From Emcibacter sp. (GTDB taxonomy: Bacteria; Pseudomonadota; Alphaproteobacteria; Sphingomonadales; Emcibacteraceae): 64,000 bases of DNA. Shown here one piece after another: positions 22,629 through 31,621 of this stretch; position 1 is the first letter of the stretch, and the number at the start of each line of letters is the position of its first letter. A model generated the notes under the pieces. That model worked only from the letters and a program-made list of their open reading frames with translations, was not told the DNA's origin and searched no databases. The stretch lies in contig JAJFIQ010000023.1 in assembly GCA_021774785.1 (NCBI GenBank), forward strand, positions 115,711 through 179,710, written 5' to 3'. Made by a program: the position numbers and the translations under genes.

Positions 22629-24809
22629 ATGGCTACAATTGCAAAATTAGCGGTCGATCTTGTGGCAAATTCCGCCACATTCAGGCGCGATTTAGATAAG
22701 GCATCCAGAAAATCACAAAGCTTCTTTAAAAAATTTCAACGTGGGGCTTCAAGGTCAGCAAAGAGCATGGCGTTGATGGGGGCAAAGATAACCGCTATTG
22801 CAACAGGGCCAGTTTTGCTCGGAAAGAGTTTTATTGGTGCTGCGTCTGATGCAGAAGAAATGACTTCTAAATTCAATGTTGTGTTTGGCAAAAATGCAAA
22901 AGAGGTCGCAAAATGGGCAGAGAACTACGGGAATAAAGTGGGTCGTGCCACGTCAGAATTGCAACAGATGGCTTCTCAGGTCCAAGACACATTTGTTCCG
23001 CTCGGATTTGCTCGAAAAGAAGCTGCTAAAATGTCAACATCTTTGACACAGTTGGCAGTGGATGTGGCCAGTTTTAATAATACCCAAGATGCCGACACGA
23101 TGCGGGATTTCCAGTCTGCGTTGGTTGGCAATCACGAAACAGTAAGAAAATATGGCATTATTGTAACTGAAGCGACACTTAAACAGGAACTTGTGAACCT
23201 TGGTATGGGTCGATTAACCGGCGCGGCATTAGAACAAGCAAAAGTACAAGCCCGATTGAATATTATTATGCGAGGAACAACAGATGCTCATGGGGATGCT
23301 ATCAAAACGGCCTTAAGTACAGCCAATCAGGAAAAGGCGCTGACAGCGGAATATCTTGAGCAATCACAGGCAATTGGTAGATTGCTTTTGCCATCATATA
23401 ATAAATTACTTACGCTCGGACGTAAAGTTATCAGCGTATTTGCCGACTTGTCGGACGGGGCGAAGAAATTTATATTTATTTCAGCAAGTGTGGTGGCAGT
23501 AACGGGGGTTGTTATGACCCTTGTGGGAGCGTTTAGCCTGTTGGCCCTTGCCGCTTTGCCCGCGTTGGCCAGTATTGGCGCGGCTGTGGTGTCTTTAACA
23601 ACCGCATTCATCGGACTTGTAATTTCTATGGCACCAATAATTACAACGGTTGTTCTGGTGGGTGGGACATTAATAGCTGTGGCCGCGATTTTCTGGAAGT
23701 TCCGTAAAACCATTGGTAACGCTTTTAAAGGTATTGGTCAGTTTATTTTCGAAACCTTATTACTTCCCATAGACAATGTACTTTCAGCAATTTCCTCAGG
23801 GTTTTTTAACTTCTTTTCAGGGATTTTGGAAGAAGCTGCTCAGTTGGCCAACATACTTGGTCTTGACGGGATGCGTGATAACTTGATTTCAGCATCAAAG
23901 GCTATGGAGGATTTTGGTAAAAATTCAGGACATATTGTAACTGATGTTGTTGCCCCGGCTGTTTTGGCGGTGGGTGAGGGTATATCAAATATGACCGATT
24001 TGGCAGGAGTTGGCATTCAGGCGTTGTGGGAAGATGCTAAAAACAGTGCGATAGCTGCCAAACAGGGCTTTCTTGATGCCGTTGGGCTGGCAGAAGATCC
24101 CTTCGCAGGACTTGATGAAGTTGTAGTGGGGTCTCAGAGCGCAAAAGATGGGTTGAATGGTGGTGATGATGGTCAACGAGAACAAAAACTCAACGCATTT
24201 GGGCAACCAATTGAAGATATTCAAAATGAAGCAAATACCATAAAAGGTATCTTTGCTGACTTGAACGATTTCAACACCACACAAGTCGAGAATATGACCG
24301 TTAATAATGTTAAATCATGGGGTAAATTATTGAAAGAAGCCGGAAAGTTTTCAAAGGCGATGGCTGTGATACAAAGACTATCGGCTATTAAAAGCATCAT
24401 TATTAATACTGCCCAAGCTATTTCCGTTGCAGCAAAAGCTCTACCTTTCCCTGCCAACATCCCAGGAATAGCCTTTGCGGCGGGAACTGGCGCGGTTCAA
24501 TTAGCGGCGGTGCGCGGTCAGGCTCATGATGGAATCGATAATGTACCAAACACAGGAACATATCTCTTGGAATCTGGCGAGCGGGTGGTTGATAAACGCC
24601 TTAACCGAGATTTATCAACATATCTGGCACAGGCAGGGAATGATAACAGGACAACAAATCAATCAAGTAATGCTGAAATAAATTTTAATGTTTCCGGGAC
24701 TGATCCAGAAGGTCTTGATAATGTCCTTCAAAATAGCCGTGGACAATTTGAGCAAATGCTGCGTGATGTTTATGCAGAAAATGCTCTTCCTGATCCGCTA
24801 AGCGCGTAA
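22629..24809 (+). CDS. Tail tape measure protein
   Basis: A 726-residue tape measure protein, which sets tail length. The N-terminus has AKLAVDLVANSATFRRDLDK, followed by the lambda-phage-like helical region with SKFNVVFGKNAKEVAKWAEN and QQMASQVQDTFVPLGFARKE; central hydrophobic helices (about 275-360) form the membrane-interacting segment. The C-terminus has QLAAVRGQAHDGIDNVPNTG and YLLESGERVVDKRLNRDL, usual for the family. At about 0.15 nm per residue the tail would be near 100 nm. Confidence 0.93.
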   Translation: MATIAKLAVDLVANSATFRRDLDKASRKSQSFFKKFQRGASRSAKSMALMGAKITAIATGPVLLGKSFIGAASDAEEMTSKFNVVFGKNAKEVAKWAENYGNKVGRATSELQQMASQVQDTFVPLGFARKEAAKMSTSLTQLAVDVASFNNTQDADTMRDFQSALVGNHETVRKYGIIVTEATLKQELVNLGMGRLTGAALEQAKVQARLNIIMRGTTDAHGDAIKTALSTANQEKALTAEYLEQSQAIGRLLLPSYNKLLTLGRKVISVFADLSDGAKKFIFISASVVAVTGVVMTLVGAFSLLALAALPALASIGAAVVSLTTAFIGLVISMAPIITTVVLVGGTLIAVAAIFWKFRKTIGNAFKGIGQFIFETLLLPIDNVLSAISSGFFNFFSGILEEAAQLANILGLDGMRDNLISASKAMEDFGKNSGHIVTDVVAPAVLAVGEGISNMTDLAGVGIQALWEDAKNSAIAAKQGFLDAVGLAEDPFAGLDEVVVGSQSAKDGLNGGDDGQREQKLNAFGQPIEDIQNEANTIKGIFADLNDFNTTQVENMTVNNVKSWGKLLKEAGKFSKAMAVIQRLSAIKSIIINTAQAISVAAKALPFPANIPGIAFAAGTGAVQLAAVRGQAHDGIDNVPNTGTYLLESGERVVDKRLNRDLSTYLAQAGNDNRTTNQSSNAEINFNVSGTDPEGLDNVLQNSRGQFEQMLRDVYAENALPDPLSA

Positions 24810-24816
24810 ACGTGAT

Positions 24817-24845
24817 TTGGATAGTGCTTCAACATAGTGTATGGT
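24817..24845 (+). promoter_or_regulatory. Putative moron promoter
   Basis: TTGGAT at 24817-24822 and TATGGT at 24840-24845 are separated by exactly 17 bp, just upstream of the secreted-protein gene. A perfect 6-bp hairpin GTTGAT/ATCAAC at 24844-24861 overlaps the expected transcription start and could be an operator or an mRNA 5' stem. Confidence 0.5.
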
Positions 24846-24876
24846 TGATTTTTATATCAACTTAATGGGGAATATT

Positions 24877-25443
24877 ATGAAATATCTTATTATCTTATTG
24901 CTGTGTGCGGTTTCTTTTGGTGCTGAAGCTGCAAAGAAAGAAAATAAATATACAATCAATTTCCCTATAATTTATGCGGTGGATGTAAACAACCTTGAAA
25001 AATGTCATCATCTTGGTTGGCGTGAATTGCACAAAATGAATAAAATGAATAAAAAAACATGCGGCATTATTCCAGGGGGAACAAAATACAGTAATAATAA
25101 AATTATTAATGAAGGAACTGTTACTAAGTTAAAACGTGGCTTTTGGGATGCAACGCCTGATAGGTATGTATTATCAGCAGATATGGAAAAAGGATCACGC
25201 ACTCAGGCAGGGATTGCTTGTCCATATGTTATTGATATGGATAACGTTACTAGGAGCCTTAATTCAGCAAATCTATCTGGTATTTTGTCCATAGTTGACA
25301 ATACAAGTTGTCAGTTCGTTGGCGGCTTGTTTTTTGGATTGGCTCAAGTGGACAGGTTAGGGGTGTATTCAAATCATGGAGCATTTATAAATTATATAGT
25401 CGCTAGATATTACGAAGGCCGCAAATGGTGGTCATTGAATTAA
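24877..25443 (+). CDS. Secreted moron protein of unknown function
   Basis: A 188-residue protein from ATG 24877 behind GGGGAA. It starts with a typical signal peptide, MKYLIILLLCAVSFGAEA, with cleavage expected before AAKK. The mature part has five Cys (KCHHLGW, KTCGIIP, IACPYV, TSCQF) consistent with periplasmic disulfides. Its base composition is clearly more AT-rich than the tail genes around it, and it has its own promoter-like sequence and terminator. I see no family. It fits a moron expressed from the lysogen, perhaps affecting the envelope or superinfection (inference). Confidence 0.75.
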   Translation: MKYLIILLLCAVSFGAEAAKKENKYTINFPIIYAVDVNNLEKCHHLGWRELHKMNKMNKKTCGIIPGGTKYSNNKIINEGTVTKLKRGFWDATPDRYVLSADMEKGSRTQAGIACPYVIDMDNVTRSLNSANLSGILSIVDNTSCQFVGGLFFGLAQVDRLGVYSNHGAFINYIVARYYEGRKWWSLN

Positions 25444-25466
25444 ACCGACCCATTAAGAACTTGATT

Positions 25467-25494
25467 AAGCCTCCTTTTTAGGGGGCTTTTTTTA
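25467..25494 (+). terminator. Terminator after the moron gene
   Basis: AAGCCTCC pairs with GGGGGCTT across a TTTTTA loop (one G-T pair), followed by a run of T. It closes the one-gene moron unit and precedes the tail-tip genes. Confidence 0.78.
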
Positions 25495-25506
25495 TGAGGT
25501 AACTTT

Positions 25507-25983
25507 ATGCCATCCCCAATATTACCAATTACTCCCGCCCCGGCAGAATATGTTTTTAAAACAAAAACCAGAACTTTAAGTTCAGAAGCTATTTCTGCCA
25601 AGATACTGACGCGGGAAATAGGCGGTCAGAGCTTTGAATTGACGCTAAAATACCCGCCCATGTCGGCTGATGAATTTGCCCCTGTGGAAGCCTTTCTGAC
25701 GTCGCGCTCACGGAATGATATTTTCTTTGTTGAAATTCCGGCCCCTACCGGAACGCCCGGCGAAGCGGTTGGTAATTATATCAATTTTGATAATGATACG
25801 AAGCTGCACAAAGTCAACGCTATTGGACCAACGGTAGTTTATCCCGCCATGCGGAATGTGGGCGGATTGATTGTCTCTGATCCGGTTTATCTAAGATGCA
25901 GCCGTAAAAATGATATTCAGTCCGTGCAGTATTCAGCGGATGGCTTTATTCGGTTTCAAGTTGATGTGGTGGAAAGAATATGA
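25507..25983 (+). CDS. Phage minor tail protein
   Basis: A 158-residue beta-rich protein with FELTLKYPPMSADEFAPVEA and FLTSRSRNDIFFVEIPAPTG, a pattern of small tail/baseplate proteins between tape measure and tail-tip genes. The C-terminus (DGFIRFQVDVVERI) is also typical. Position and overlap with the next gene support a distal tail role. The exact family is not certain. Confidence 0.68.
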   Translation: MPSPILPITPAPAEYVFKTKTRTLSSEAISAKILTREIGGQSFELTLKYPPMSADEFAPVEAFLTSRSRNDIFFVEIPAPTGTPGEAVGNYINFDNDTKLHKVNAIGPTVVYPAMRNVGGLIVSDPVYLRCSRKNDIQSVQYSADGFIRFQVDVVERI

Positions 25984-26531
25984 TTTCAGTAGACCCCGCT
26001 GTTCAGGCGGCGCTTGAAAGCGATAACTTTAAATATTGTCATTTGGTCGCCTTACCCGGCGGCCTTTTTTTTACAGATCATGAGAAAGATATTCCTTTTG
26101 GTGGTGACGTCTATATTTCCAATGGCCATTTATTAAAAACATCGCCGGTAATGCGTGAAAAGGGATTGAAGGTCCACACCCACCAGATCACATTATCCAA
26201 TGTAGATACGGCGATATATGCCCTTTACAAAGCCACCAATATGGTCGGGGAAACTGGCATGGTTTACAAGGCAGTTCTGGACGCTTCAGGGGTGATTATA
26301 GCGAATGACCCCATTCTTACGTATCAAGGCACACTTGACACTTGGGTGGTAGATGAAACAGGCAGTCGGTCAATCTTGCTTATTAAATTAACAAACAAGT
26401 GGGCTGCCATGCAGCAAACGGCGGGGCAAGTATCAAACCCAGATAGTCAAGAAGGGCTTTATCCTGGGGATAAGTTCTTTGAAATGGCCCATGAAGAAAA
26501 ATCAAACCTTGGTTGGGGGCGTAAAGATTAA
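25980..26531 (+). CDS. Tail tip hub protein, DUF2163-like
   Basis: A 183-residue protein resembling the N-terminal domain of the DUF2163/BR0599 tail-hub group: FKYCHLVALPGGLFFTDHEK, IPFGGDVYISNGHLLKTSP and KVHTHQITLSNVDTAIYALY. The C-terminus has LYPGDKFFEMAHEEKSNLGW. It lies between a minor tail protein and the large tail-tip protein, overlapping the latter start by one base, and should form part of the distal tail. Confidence 0.75.
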   Translation: MISVDPAVQAALESDNFKYCHLVALPGGLFFTDHEKDIPFGGDVYISNGHLLKTSPVMREKGLKVHTHQITLSNVDTAIYALYKATNMVGETGMVYKAVLDASGVIIANDPILTYQGTLDTWVVDETGSRSILLIKLTNKWAAMQQTAGQVSNPDSQEGLYPGDKFFEMAHEEKSNLGWGRKD

Positions 26532-29500
26532 TGTCAATTTTTTCATTCATCGGTGGGCTGCTGGGACTTGGTGGTGGCATCAAGCGTCAAGGTATTGGTA
26601 TTTCAAAGGCTTCTGCCAATGAGGGCTTGCCTCTTATCTATGGTCATATGCGCGTACCGGCCATTAAAGTTTTTAAAACGGTAAGCCGTGAAAACGCGCC
26701 AATTACCGTCACAAACTTTGATGTAAAATATGATCCTTTGCCGAGCCACGGGGATGATGAGAGAAGAAAAGCAAAAGAATGGCTGCACAGAATTGACGTA
26801 TGGGCGCAGGGACCAATAACAGGAATCGCTAAATATTACGTTGATGGGGAAAATCATACCGTATCCCGTTTAACTTCCAAGCCATATTATAGGGCTGTTG
26901 GTTATTTTGGAGCATCGGACCAGACGGCGTTTGACAATTTAGCTTCTGTTACAAATCGCTGGACTTCAGCCCACCGGGGCAGGGGGGTTGCTTATTCTGC
27001 TACACGGTTTTTTGCACACGAAAAGAAGCCTCAGTATAATGGTGAGCCGGAAGTTGCTGCGGAAATTATTGGCTTTGCTATTTATGACCCCCGCCTTGAT
27101 AGCACCCAACCGGGTGGCACTGGTCTCCACAGGGCCGATGACCCGATAACTTGGGAATATTCAGACAATTGGGCGCTGGGTCTGTTGGATTATTTAAGGT
27201 CATCATCCGGTCGGAACTTAACCAATTCGGAAATTAATTTTCCTAGTTTTATGGTGGGCGCCGATAAATGTGATGTTGTGAATGATATTCCGCTGCCTTT
27301 AACGAACCAAACCGGCGAAACAATTATAAATTATTGGGATCGTGTTGGTGGGATATTTTCCAACATAGGAATCGGTGGATTTTTCCCCGGTTATAGATTA
27401 TGGCAGGGTCAGGCGGAAACCACCCAAAAGAGGCATGTTTTAAATATTTCACTGGATCCAAAAGACAAAGTGAAAACCAATGTTTTAAAATTGTTAAATG
27501 GGATTCGGGCCAATCTTCCTTTTTCTCAAGGTCAATATAAACTTGTGATGGAAGATGTGGAGGCATCCACCGTTTATGATTTTGATCACGATACCATTCT
27601 TGGGGGCTTGAAAATTGAATATGGTGGGCGCTCAAAACGCCTAAACCGCGTGACAATAGAATATAAAAACCGCAATAAAGATTTCAAAGAAGACACCGCC
27701 AGTTGGCCGGACTTGCAATCAACAGAATATGCAGGTTTTCTGGCAGAGGATCAGGGCGAAGCTCTACACCAAACCGTTCAGGGTGAAGGTATTGCAGAAT
27801 TTTATCAGGCAGAAGATTTAGCAGAATTTCTGGTTCGCTCAAGCCGGGTTGGAATTGCTATTTCAATAAAACTTGCTCCTGTGGGATCATTACTTGAGCC
27901 AGGTGATGTAATTGGTATTACGCATGACACACCGGGCTGGGTGAATAAATGGTTCCGTGTGGAAACCGTTAAGGTGAATGAAGATTTTACGGCAGATGTA
28001 AAGGCCGTTGAATATGACGCAAGCATTTATCCGTGGTCAACCAAAACAAATGAACCACTTAATACTTCAGATGATTTACCTAATCCGTGGGATGAACCGG
28101 CAGGGGTGGCTAATTTAGCCGCAATTCCCTCACATAACACCAAGGCCGATGGAACGGTCATATCCGGCTTTGATGTTACGTGGGATGCCCCCACAAACAC
28201 AGGACAACTTGATTATGTGGAAATAGCTTGGAAATTGGGCGCCACCACCGATTATGCCAATGTAAGCCGTGTATCACCGGACAATATCACCGTTACCCTA
28301 ACGGGGCTTGCTGACGGCCAGACTTATGATATTCGGGTGACATACCGCACAAGTTTGGGTCAAATTTCAGCTATTTCAGAAGTGACTGAACCTTTAGTGG
28401 CGGCCACAGGCACAAAACTTGGGGGGATAGCACCTAATGCCACCCGTCAAGTTAACCAAGGCGCATATGCAGGAGCCACCACTTATACTCTTGGCGATGT
28501 TGTCACATCTGGCGGGTCATCTTATGAATATATAAATGCTGTCGGTGCGTCCGGCAACATCCCACCAAACGCTTCATTTTGGCTGCTGTTAGCGGCGCAA
28601 GGCGATACCGGGTTACAGGGCGTCCCCGGCCCGCAAGGCCCGGATGGTCAAGCAACTTATGTTTGGATAGCCTACGCTGACAGCGTGGATGGGGTAACTA
28701 ATTTCACGAACGGGGTGCCGGGAACGCGCTCATATTTCGGGATAGCCCATAATAAAACGACACCCACAGAAAGTTCTAACCCAGCTGATTATCAGTGGTC
28801 AAAAATTGAGGGGCCGCAGGGGGCAACCGGTGCACAAGGGACTCAAGGCGTTCCGGGACCGGCGGGGCCGGATGGCAACCCAACATATACCTGGATAGCT
28901 TACGCCAATAGTTCTAATGGTGTGACGAATTTCACAACAGGTACGCCCGCCGGTCACAAATATATAGGCTTGGCCCATAATAAAACGACACCCACAGAAA
29001 GCCAATTGCCGGGGGATTACTCTTGGAATCTGGTTGAGGGGCCGCAAGGAAATACCGGGCCGCAGGGAAACACCGGCGCAACAGGCCCACAAGGAATACA
29101 GGGACCAACCGGTCCAGTTGGACCGAACGGTGAAGTGGTCAGCTACCGCCAAGCAACGCCGCCTGCGAGTCCACTTGATGGTGAAATATGGTTTGAGACT
29201 GATACGAATATTTTATGGCTGCGCGTTGCCTCTAATTGGCAAATTATAGGCACCTATAATGACGGGGTTTTGGCTGATCTTGATTTTGTAAATACGGCTG
29301 AAATTGTCAATAATGCCGTGACCAATTCGGGATCATCTTCAAGCCCCGGCCCCGAAACTGTTGGGACGTCATGGACAACTGTAAATTCTGTGGTTTTAAG
29401 TACGGATGGCGGCAGCGTGTTTGCTCTTTTCACAATGAGGGTATGGGGTGGGCCTTTTTCCACTGCGGGGTTTGAGACGCGGTTAACCCGTGATGGTGTT

Positions 29501-29674
29501 GAACTGGCCATTAACAATAATATGTGGGTCGGCACCAATTCCTTACCTAGTTCAATTTCAGCAACGGATAATCCGTCTGTAGGCAGTCACACATATGCCC
29601 TGCAAGTGAAAAATAATACCGGAAGCGTGTTGATGTACAACACCAATTTATTTGTGCAGGAATTTAAGAAATAG
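26531..29674 (+). CDS. Tail tip / host-specificity protein with FN3 and collagen-like repeats
   Basis: A 1047-residue J-like tail tip protein. Residues 1-500 form the hub (ANEGLPLIYGHMRVPAIKVF near 31-50; DKVKTNVLKLLNGIRANLPF near 316-335). A fibronectin type III domain spans about 535-625. After 690 there are collagen-like Gly-x-y tracts (GLQGVPGPQGPDGQ; GPQGNTGPQGNTGATGPQG) separated by two 76-residue modules with TYVWIAYADSVDGVTNFTNG or close variants. The last 120 residues look like a compact receptor-binding or trimerising domain (QVKNNTGSVLMYNTNLFVQ). It determines adsorption. Confidence 0.88.
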   Translation: MSIFSFIGGLLGLGGGIKRQGIGISKASANEGLPLIYGHMRVPAIKVFKTVSRENAPITVTNFDVKYDPLPSHGDDERRKAKEWLHRIDVWAQGPITGIAKYYVDGENHTVSRLTSKPYYRAVGYFGASDQTAFDNLASVTNRWTSAHRGRGVAYSATRFFAHEKKPQYNGEPEVAAEIIGFAIYDPRLDSTQPGGTGLHRADDPITWEYSDNWALGLLDYLRSSSGRNLTNSEINFPSFMVGADKCDVVNDIPLPLTNQTGETIINYWDRVGGIFSNIGIGGFFPGYRLWQGQAETTQKRHVLNISLDPKDKVKTNVLKLLNGIRANLPFSQGQYKLVMEDVEASTVYDFDHDTILGGLKIEYGGRSKRLNRVTIEYKNRNKDFKEDTASWPDLQSTEYAGFLAEDQGEALHQTVQGEGIAEFYQAEDLAEFLVRSSRVGIAISIKLAPVGSLLEPGDVIGITHDTPGWVNKWFRVETVKVNEDFTADVKAVEYDASIYPWSTKTNEPLNTSDDLPNPWDEPAGVANLAAIPSHNTKADGTVISGFDVTWDAPTNTGQLDYVEIAWKLGATTDYANVSRVSPDNITVTLTGLADGQTYDIRVTYRTSLGQISAISEVTEPLVAATGTKLGGIAPNATRQVNQGAYAGATTYTLGDVVTSGGSSYEYINAVGASGNIPPNASFWLLLAAQGDTGLQGVPGPQGPDGQATYVWIAYADSVDGVTNFTNGVPGTRSYFGIAHNKTTPTESSNPADYQWSKIEGPQGATGAQGTQGVPGPAGPDGNPTYTWIAYANSSNGVTNFTTGTPAGHKYIGLAHNKTTPTESQLPGDYSWNLVEGPQGNTGPQGNTGATGPQGIQGPTGPVGPNGEVVSYRQATPPASPLDGEIWFETDTNILWLRVASNWQIIGTYNDGVLADLDFVNTAEIVNNAVTNSGSSSSPGPETVGTSWTTVNSVVLSTDGGSVFALFTMRVWGGPFSTAGFETRLTRDGVELAINNNMWVGTNSLPSSISATDNPSVGSHTYALQVKNNTGSVLMYNTNLFVQEFKK
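28745..29001 (+). repeat. Direct repeat of a 228-bp module in the tail tip gene
   Basis: A 29-bp sequence ending ACGACACCCACAGAAAG is identical at 28745-28773 and 28973-29001, offset by 228 bp (76 codons). The surrounding protein modules (AHNKTTPTES, YTWIAYANS/YVWIAYADS) are also similar. Recombination between copies could change the number of fibre modules. Confidence 0.85.
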
Positions 29675-29683
29675 GTTTTAAAA

Positions 29684-30031
29684 ATGGCTCACGTAAAAAC
29701 GCTTTACGACAAGGTGACGGGGGAAGTATCCGCCGTATTGCGAAATTCTAAACGCTCTGATTTTGATGCGGTTGATGTTCCCCCACACTTAGGGATATTC
29801 GACGGTGAAGTGCGCGAGGGCGAAAAAATAAACATTGCCACAAAGAAGGCCGTGAAGAAACCTACAGAAATTATTTCCCCTGAAATGCAGGAAGTTGAAA
29901 CTCTGCGCGGCCATATTTTATTGACCGGAACTATGGCGGAGATTGATGAATATATTAACCAAAATATTACGGATACCGCGTCCATTGCCGCAATGCTCAA
30001 ATTATTAACCCGGTGTATTAGAATTAAATAG
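29684..30031 (+). CDS. Hypothetical protein after the tail tip gene
   Basis: A 115-residue protein starting MAHVKTLYDKVTGEVSAVLR. It looks like a small soluble protein with a beta-rich first half and a helical second half (MAEIDEYINQNITDTASIAA). Placed directly behind the tail tip/fibre gene, it may be a fibre assembly chaperone, as is common there, but this is positional inference. Confidence 0.55.
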   Translation: MAHVKTLYDKVTGEVSAVLRNSKRSDFDAVDVPPHLGIFDGEVREGEKINIATKKAVKKPTEIISPEMQEVETLRGHILLTGTMAEIDEYINQNITDTASIAAMLKLLTRCIRIK

Positions 30032-30047
30032 AAAAAGGAAATTTCAA

Positions 30048-30272
30048 ATGAGAAAATTATTTATTTTGGCTGTCTCTTTGTTGGCTTTGTCTGCGTGTGG
30101 TTCCGCTGATATAGGGCCACGACCACCATTGCAACCATCTGGCTGTCAATTACCTTGGAATGGCGCACAAAATCCGGAACTCATCACGAAGAAATGTCAG
30201 AATTTATTAAGTTCGCGTCTGGGTGTTAATATTAAAACGTTTTGTTCTCGATCTGATGTGATCTGTGAATAA
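30048..30272 (+). CDS. Small phage lipoprotein
   Basis: A 74-residue protein with a lipoprotein signal: MRKLFILAVSLLALSACG, where LSAC is the lipobox and Cys 17 the acylated residue. The short mature chain has four further Cys (GCQLPW, KKCQNL, FCSRSD, VICE), likely disulfide paired. Small phage lipoproteins near the lysis genes may act in superinfection exclusion or lysis; nothing here decides. A perfect terminator follows. Confidence 0.65.
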   Translation: MRKLFILAVSLLALSACGSADIGPRPPLQPSGCQLPWNGAQNPELITKKCQNLLSSRLGVNIKTFCSRSDVICE

Positions 30273-30280
30273 GCAATATT

Positions 30281-30308
30281 GAGCCGCAATTTCAGCGGCT
30301 CTTTTTTT
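30281..30308 (+). terminator. Terminator after the small lipoprotein
   Basis: A perfect 7-bp stem GAGCCGC/GCGGCTC with a 7-base loop is followed by seven T. It separates the tail-lipoprotein segment from the lysis cassette. Confidence 0.85.
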
Positions 30309-30340
30309 GACCAATTTTTTAAATTATTGAGGGTAAGAGT

Positions 30341-30529
30341 ATGGCTGAGAAAACTACTACCGCCGCCAGCTACATCACATCCGGCACAATGACGCTGGTG
30401 GGCGGCTATACCGTCAATGAATGGCTTGCGGTGACAGGTATTATATTAGGCATTGCCACATTCATTGTAAACTGGGTTTACAAGCATAAGCATTACAAAC
30501 TTGAGGCACGGCGAGGGGGCAAGGAATGA
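30341..30529 (+). CDS. Putative holin
   Basis: A 62-residue membrane protein with hydrophobic segments at about 14-24 and 27-47 (VNEWLAVTGIILGIATFIVN), then a basic C-terminal tail (KHKHYKLEARRGGKE). Size, charge and position immediately upstream of, and overlapping, the endolysin gene match small phage holins of the Nx2-TM type. It would form the inner-membrane lesions that release or trigger the endolysin. Confidence 0.75.
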   Translation: MAEKTTTAASYITSGTMTLVGGYTVNEWLAVTGIILGIATFIVNWVYKHKHYKLEARRGGKE

Positions 30530-30969
30530 GGCTTTCCGAACATTTCACGCTATCCGAACTGACCAGATCAAGTCTTGCCCTACGGCATGGCATTGACAAT
30601 ACGCCGGGGCCGGAAGAATTAGACAATTTAAAGCGCGTTGTTGCTGAAGTGTTGGAACCGGTCAGAAAGTATTACGGCATACCCTTTTCGCCGTCCAGCG
30701 GCTTCCGGAACCCTACTGTGAACCGTCTGGCGGGTTCAAGTGATACATCACAGCATATGAAGGGTGAAGCCGCAGATTTTGAGGTTCCCCACGTTTCGAA
30801 CCGTGAGGTTGCAGATTGGGTTAAAGCTCACTGCAAATTCGACCAGTTGATACTCGAATATCACGACCCTGATATTCCGAATAGCGGTTGGGTTCATACA
30901 TCGGTGAAGGAAAGCGGCAACCGTGGCGAATGTCTGATTTTTGATGGGAAGTCTTACAGAGACTTTTAA
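30526..30969 (+). CDS. Endolysin, M15 family peptidase
   Basis: A 147-residue M15-type (DUF882/VanY-like) zinc peptidase that cuts peptidoglycan peptides. Zinc and catalytic residues are visible: SSGFRNPTVNRLAGSSDTSQ leading into SQHMKGEAADFE (His and Asp ligands, near 80-90) and GWVHTSVKE (second His, near 125). There is no signal peptide, so it needs the holin. It is the lysis enzyme of the cassette. Confidence 0.9.
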   Translation: MRLSEHFTLSELTRSSLALRHGIDNTPGPEELDNLKRVVAEVLEPVRKYYGIPFSPSSGFRNPTVNRLAGSSDTSQHMKGEAADFEVPHVSNREVADWVKAHCKFDQLILEYHDPDIPNSGWVHTSVKESGNRGECLIFDGKSYRDF

Positions 30970-30989
30970 CAACATTTTAGGAGACTACC

Positions 30990-31229
30990 ATGCAACCATA
31001 TAAACCGACAAAGAAGTCCCGAAAGCTGGTAATAGCCAGCACATTGATATTTTGTGCGTATAATGTTGGTTATATCATATTCAATGGTGGCTCGGACCAG
31101 ACACATGTGGCAGCTCTTTATGCCCTCTGCGCATTAGCGGGGAGTATTGTTGCCTTTTATATCAACGGGTCCAGTAAGGACACGGCCAGTTACAATGATA
31201 CACTTGTCAAACTGAAGAATGGTGGCTGA
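30990..31229 (+). CDS. Small two-helix membrane protein of the lysis cassette
   Basis: A 79-residue protein with a basic N-terminus (KPTKKSRKL), two hydrophobic helices (about 14-31 and 40-58) and a polar tail. Between endolysin and Rz-like genes it could be an antiholin or second holin. No family recognised. Confidence 0.6.
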   Translation: MQPYKPTKKSRKLVIASTLIFCAYNVGYIIFNGGSDQTHVAALYALCALAGSIVAFYINGSSKDTASYNDTLVKLKNGG

Positions 31230-31231
31230 TT

Positions 31232-31621
31232 ATGGACCGTATTGTTCTAATGGTCATTATAGGCTTGTTGTTTGGCACGACCCTCTATCAAGCTCGTGAA
31301 ATAGGTGAATTGGGCGGCAATCTGTCCGTGATGGATGCCACACTTAAACATCAAGCGAAAGTGGAGAGAATTAAACAGGCTCACCAATTAGAGCGTGACC
31401 AAATAAAATCAGCCAATAATACCTTAATCCAGGGATTGAAAAATGACCTTATTGAAATGGCATCTGACTTTGAAGAAAAGGGTCTTGCGGATCCTATCGC
31501 TCTTGGTGACCGTGAGTCTGATTGGCTTAATAACTTCGTGCGCCGGAACAGTCGTGACAGTGAACAAGGACCACATATATCACCCCCCGATTCCAGTGAA
31601 ACCATTAAAACAGAAGATTGA
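31232..31621 (+). CDS. i-spanin (Rz-like)
   Basis: A 129-residue protein with one N-terminal membrane anchor (RIVLMVIIGLLFGTTLY) followed by a long charged helical coiled coil (QAKVERIKQAHQLERDQIKS) and a less ordered end. This is the layout of the inner-membrane spanin Rz. A lipoprotein gene is embedded in the +1-type overlapping frame within its second half, as in lambda Rz/Rz1. Sequence similarity to Rz is not detectable by eye. Confidence 0.78.
   Translation: MDRIVLMVIIGLLFGTTLYQAREIGELGGNLSVMDATLKHQAKVERIKQAHQLERDQIKSANNTLIQGLKNDLIEMASDFEEKGLADPIALGDRESDWLNNFVRRNSRDSEQGPHISPPDSSETIKTED

Noticed and set aside
23327..23713. 128-codon minus-strand frame inside the tape measure gene
   Set aside because: It is antisense within a well-supported tape measure protein; Thr/Val-rich low-complexity product is typical of a shadow.
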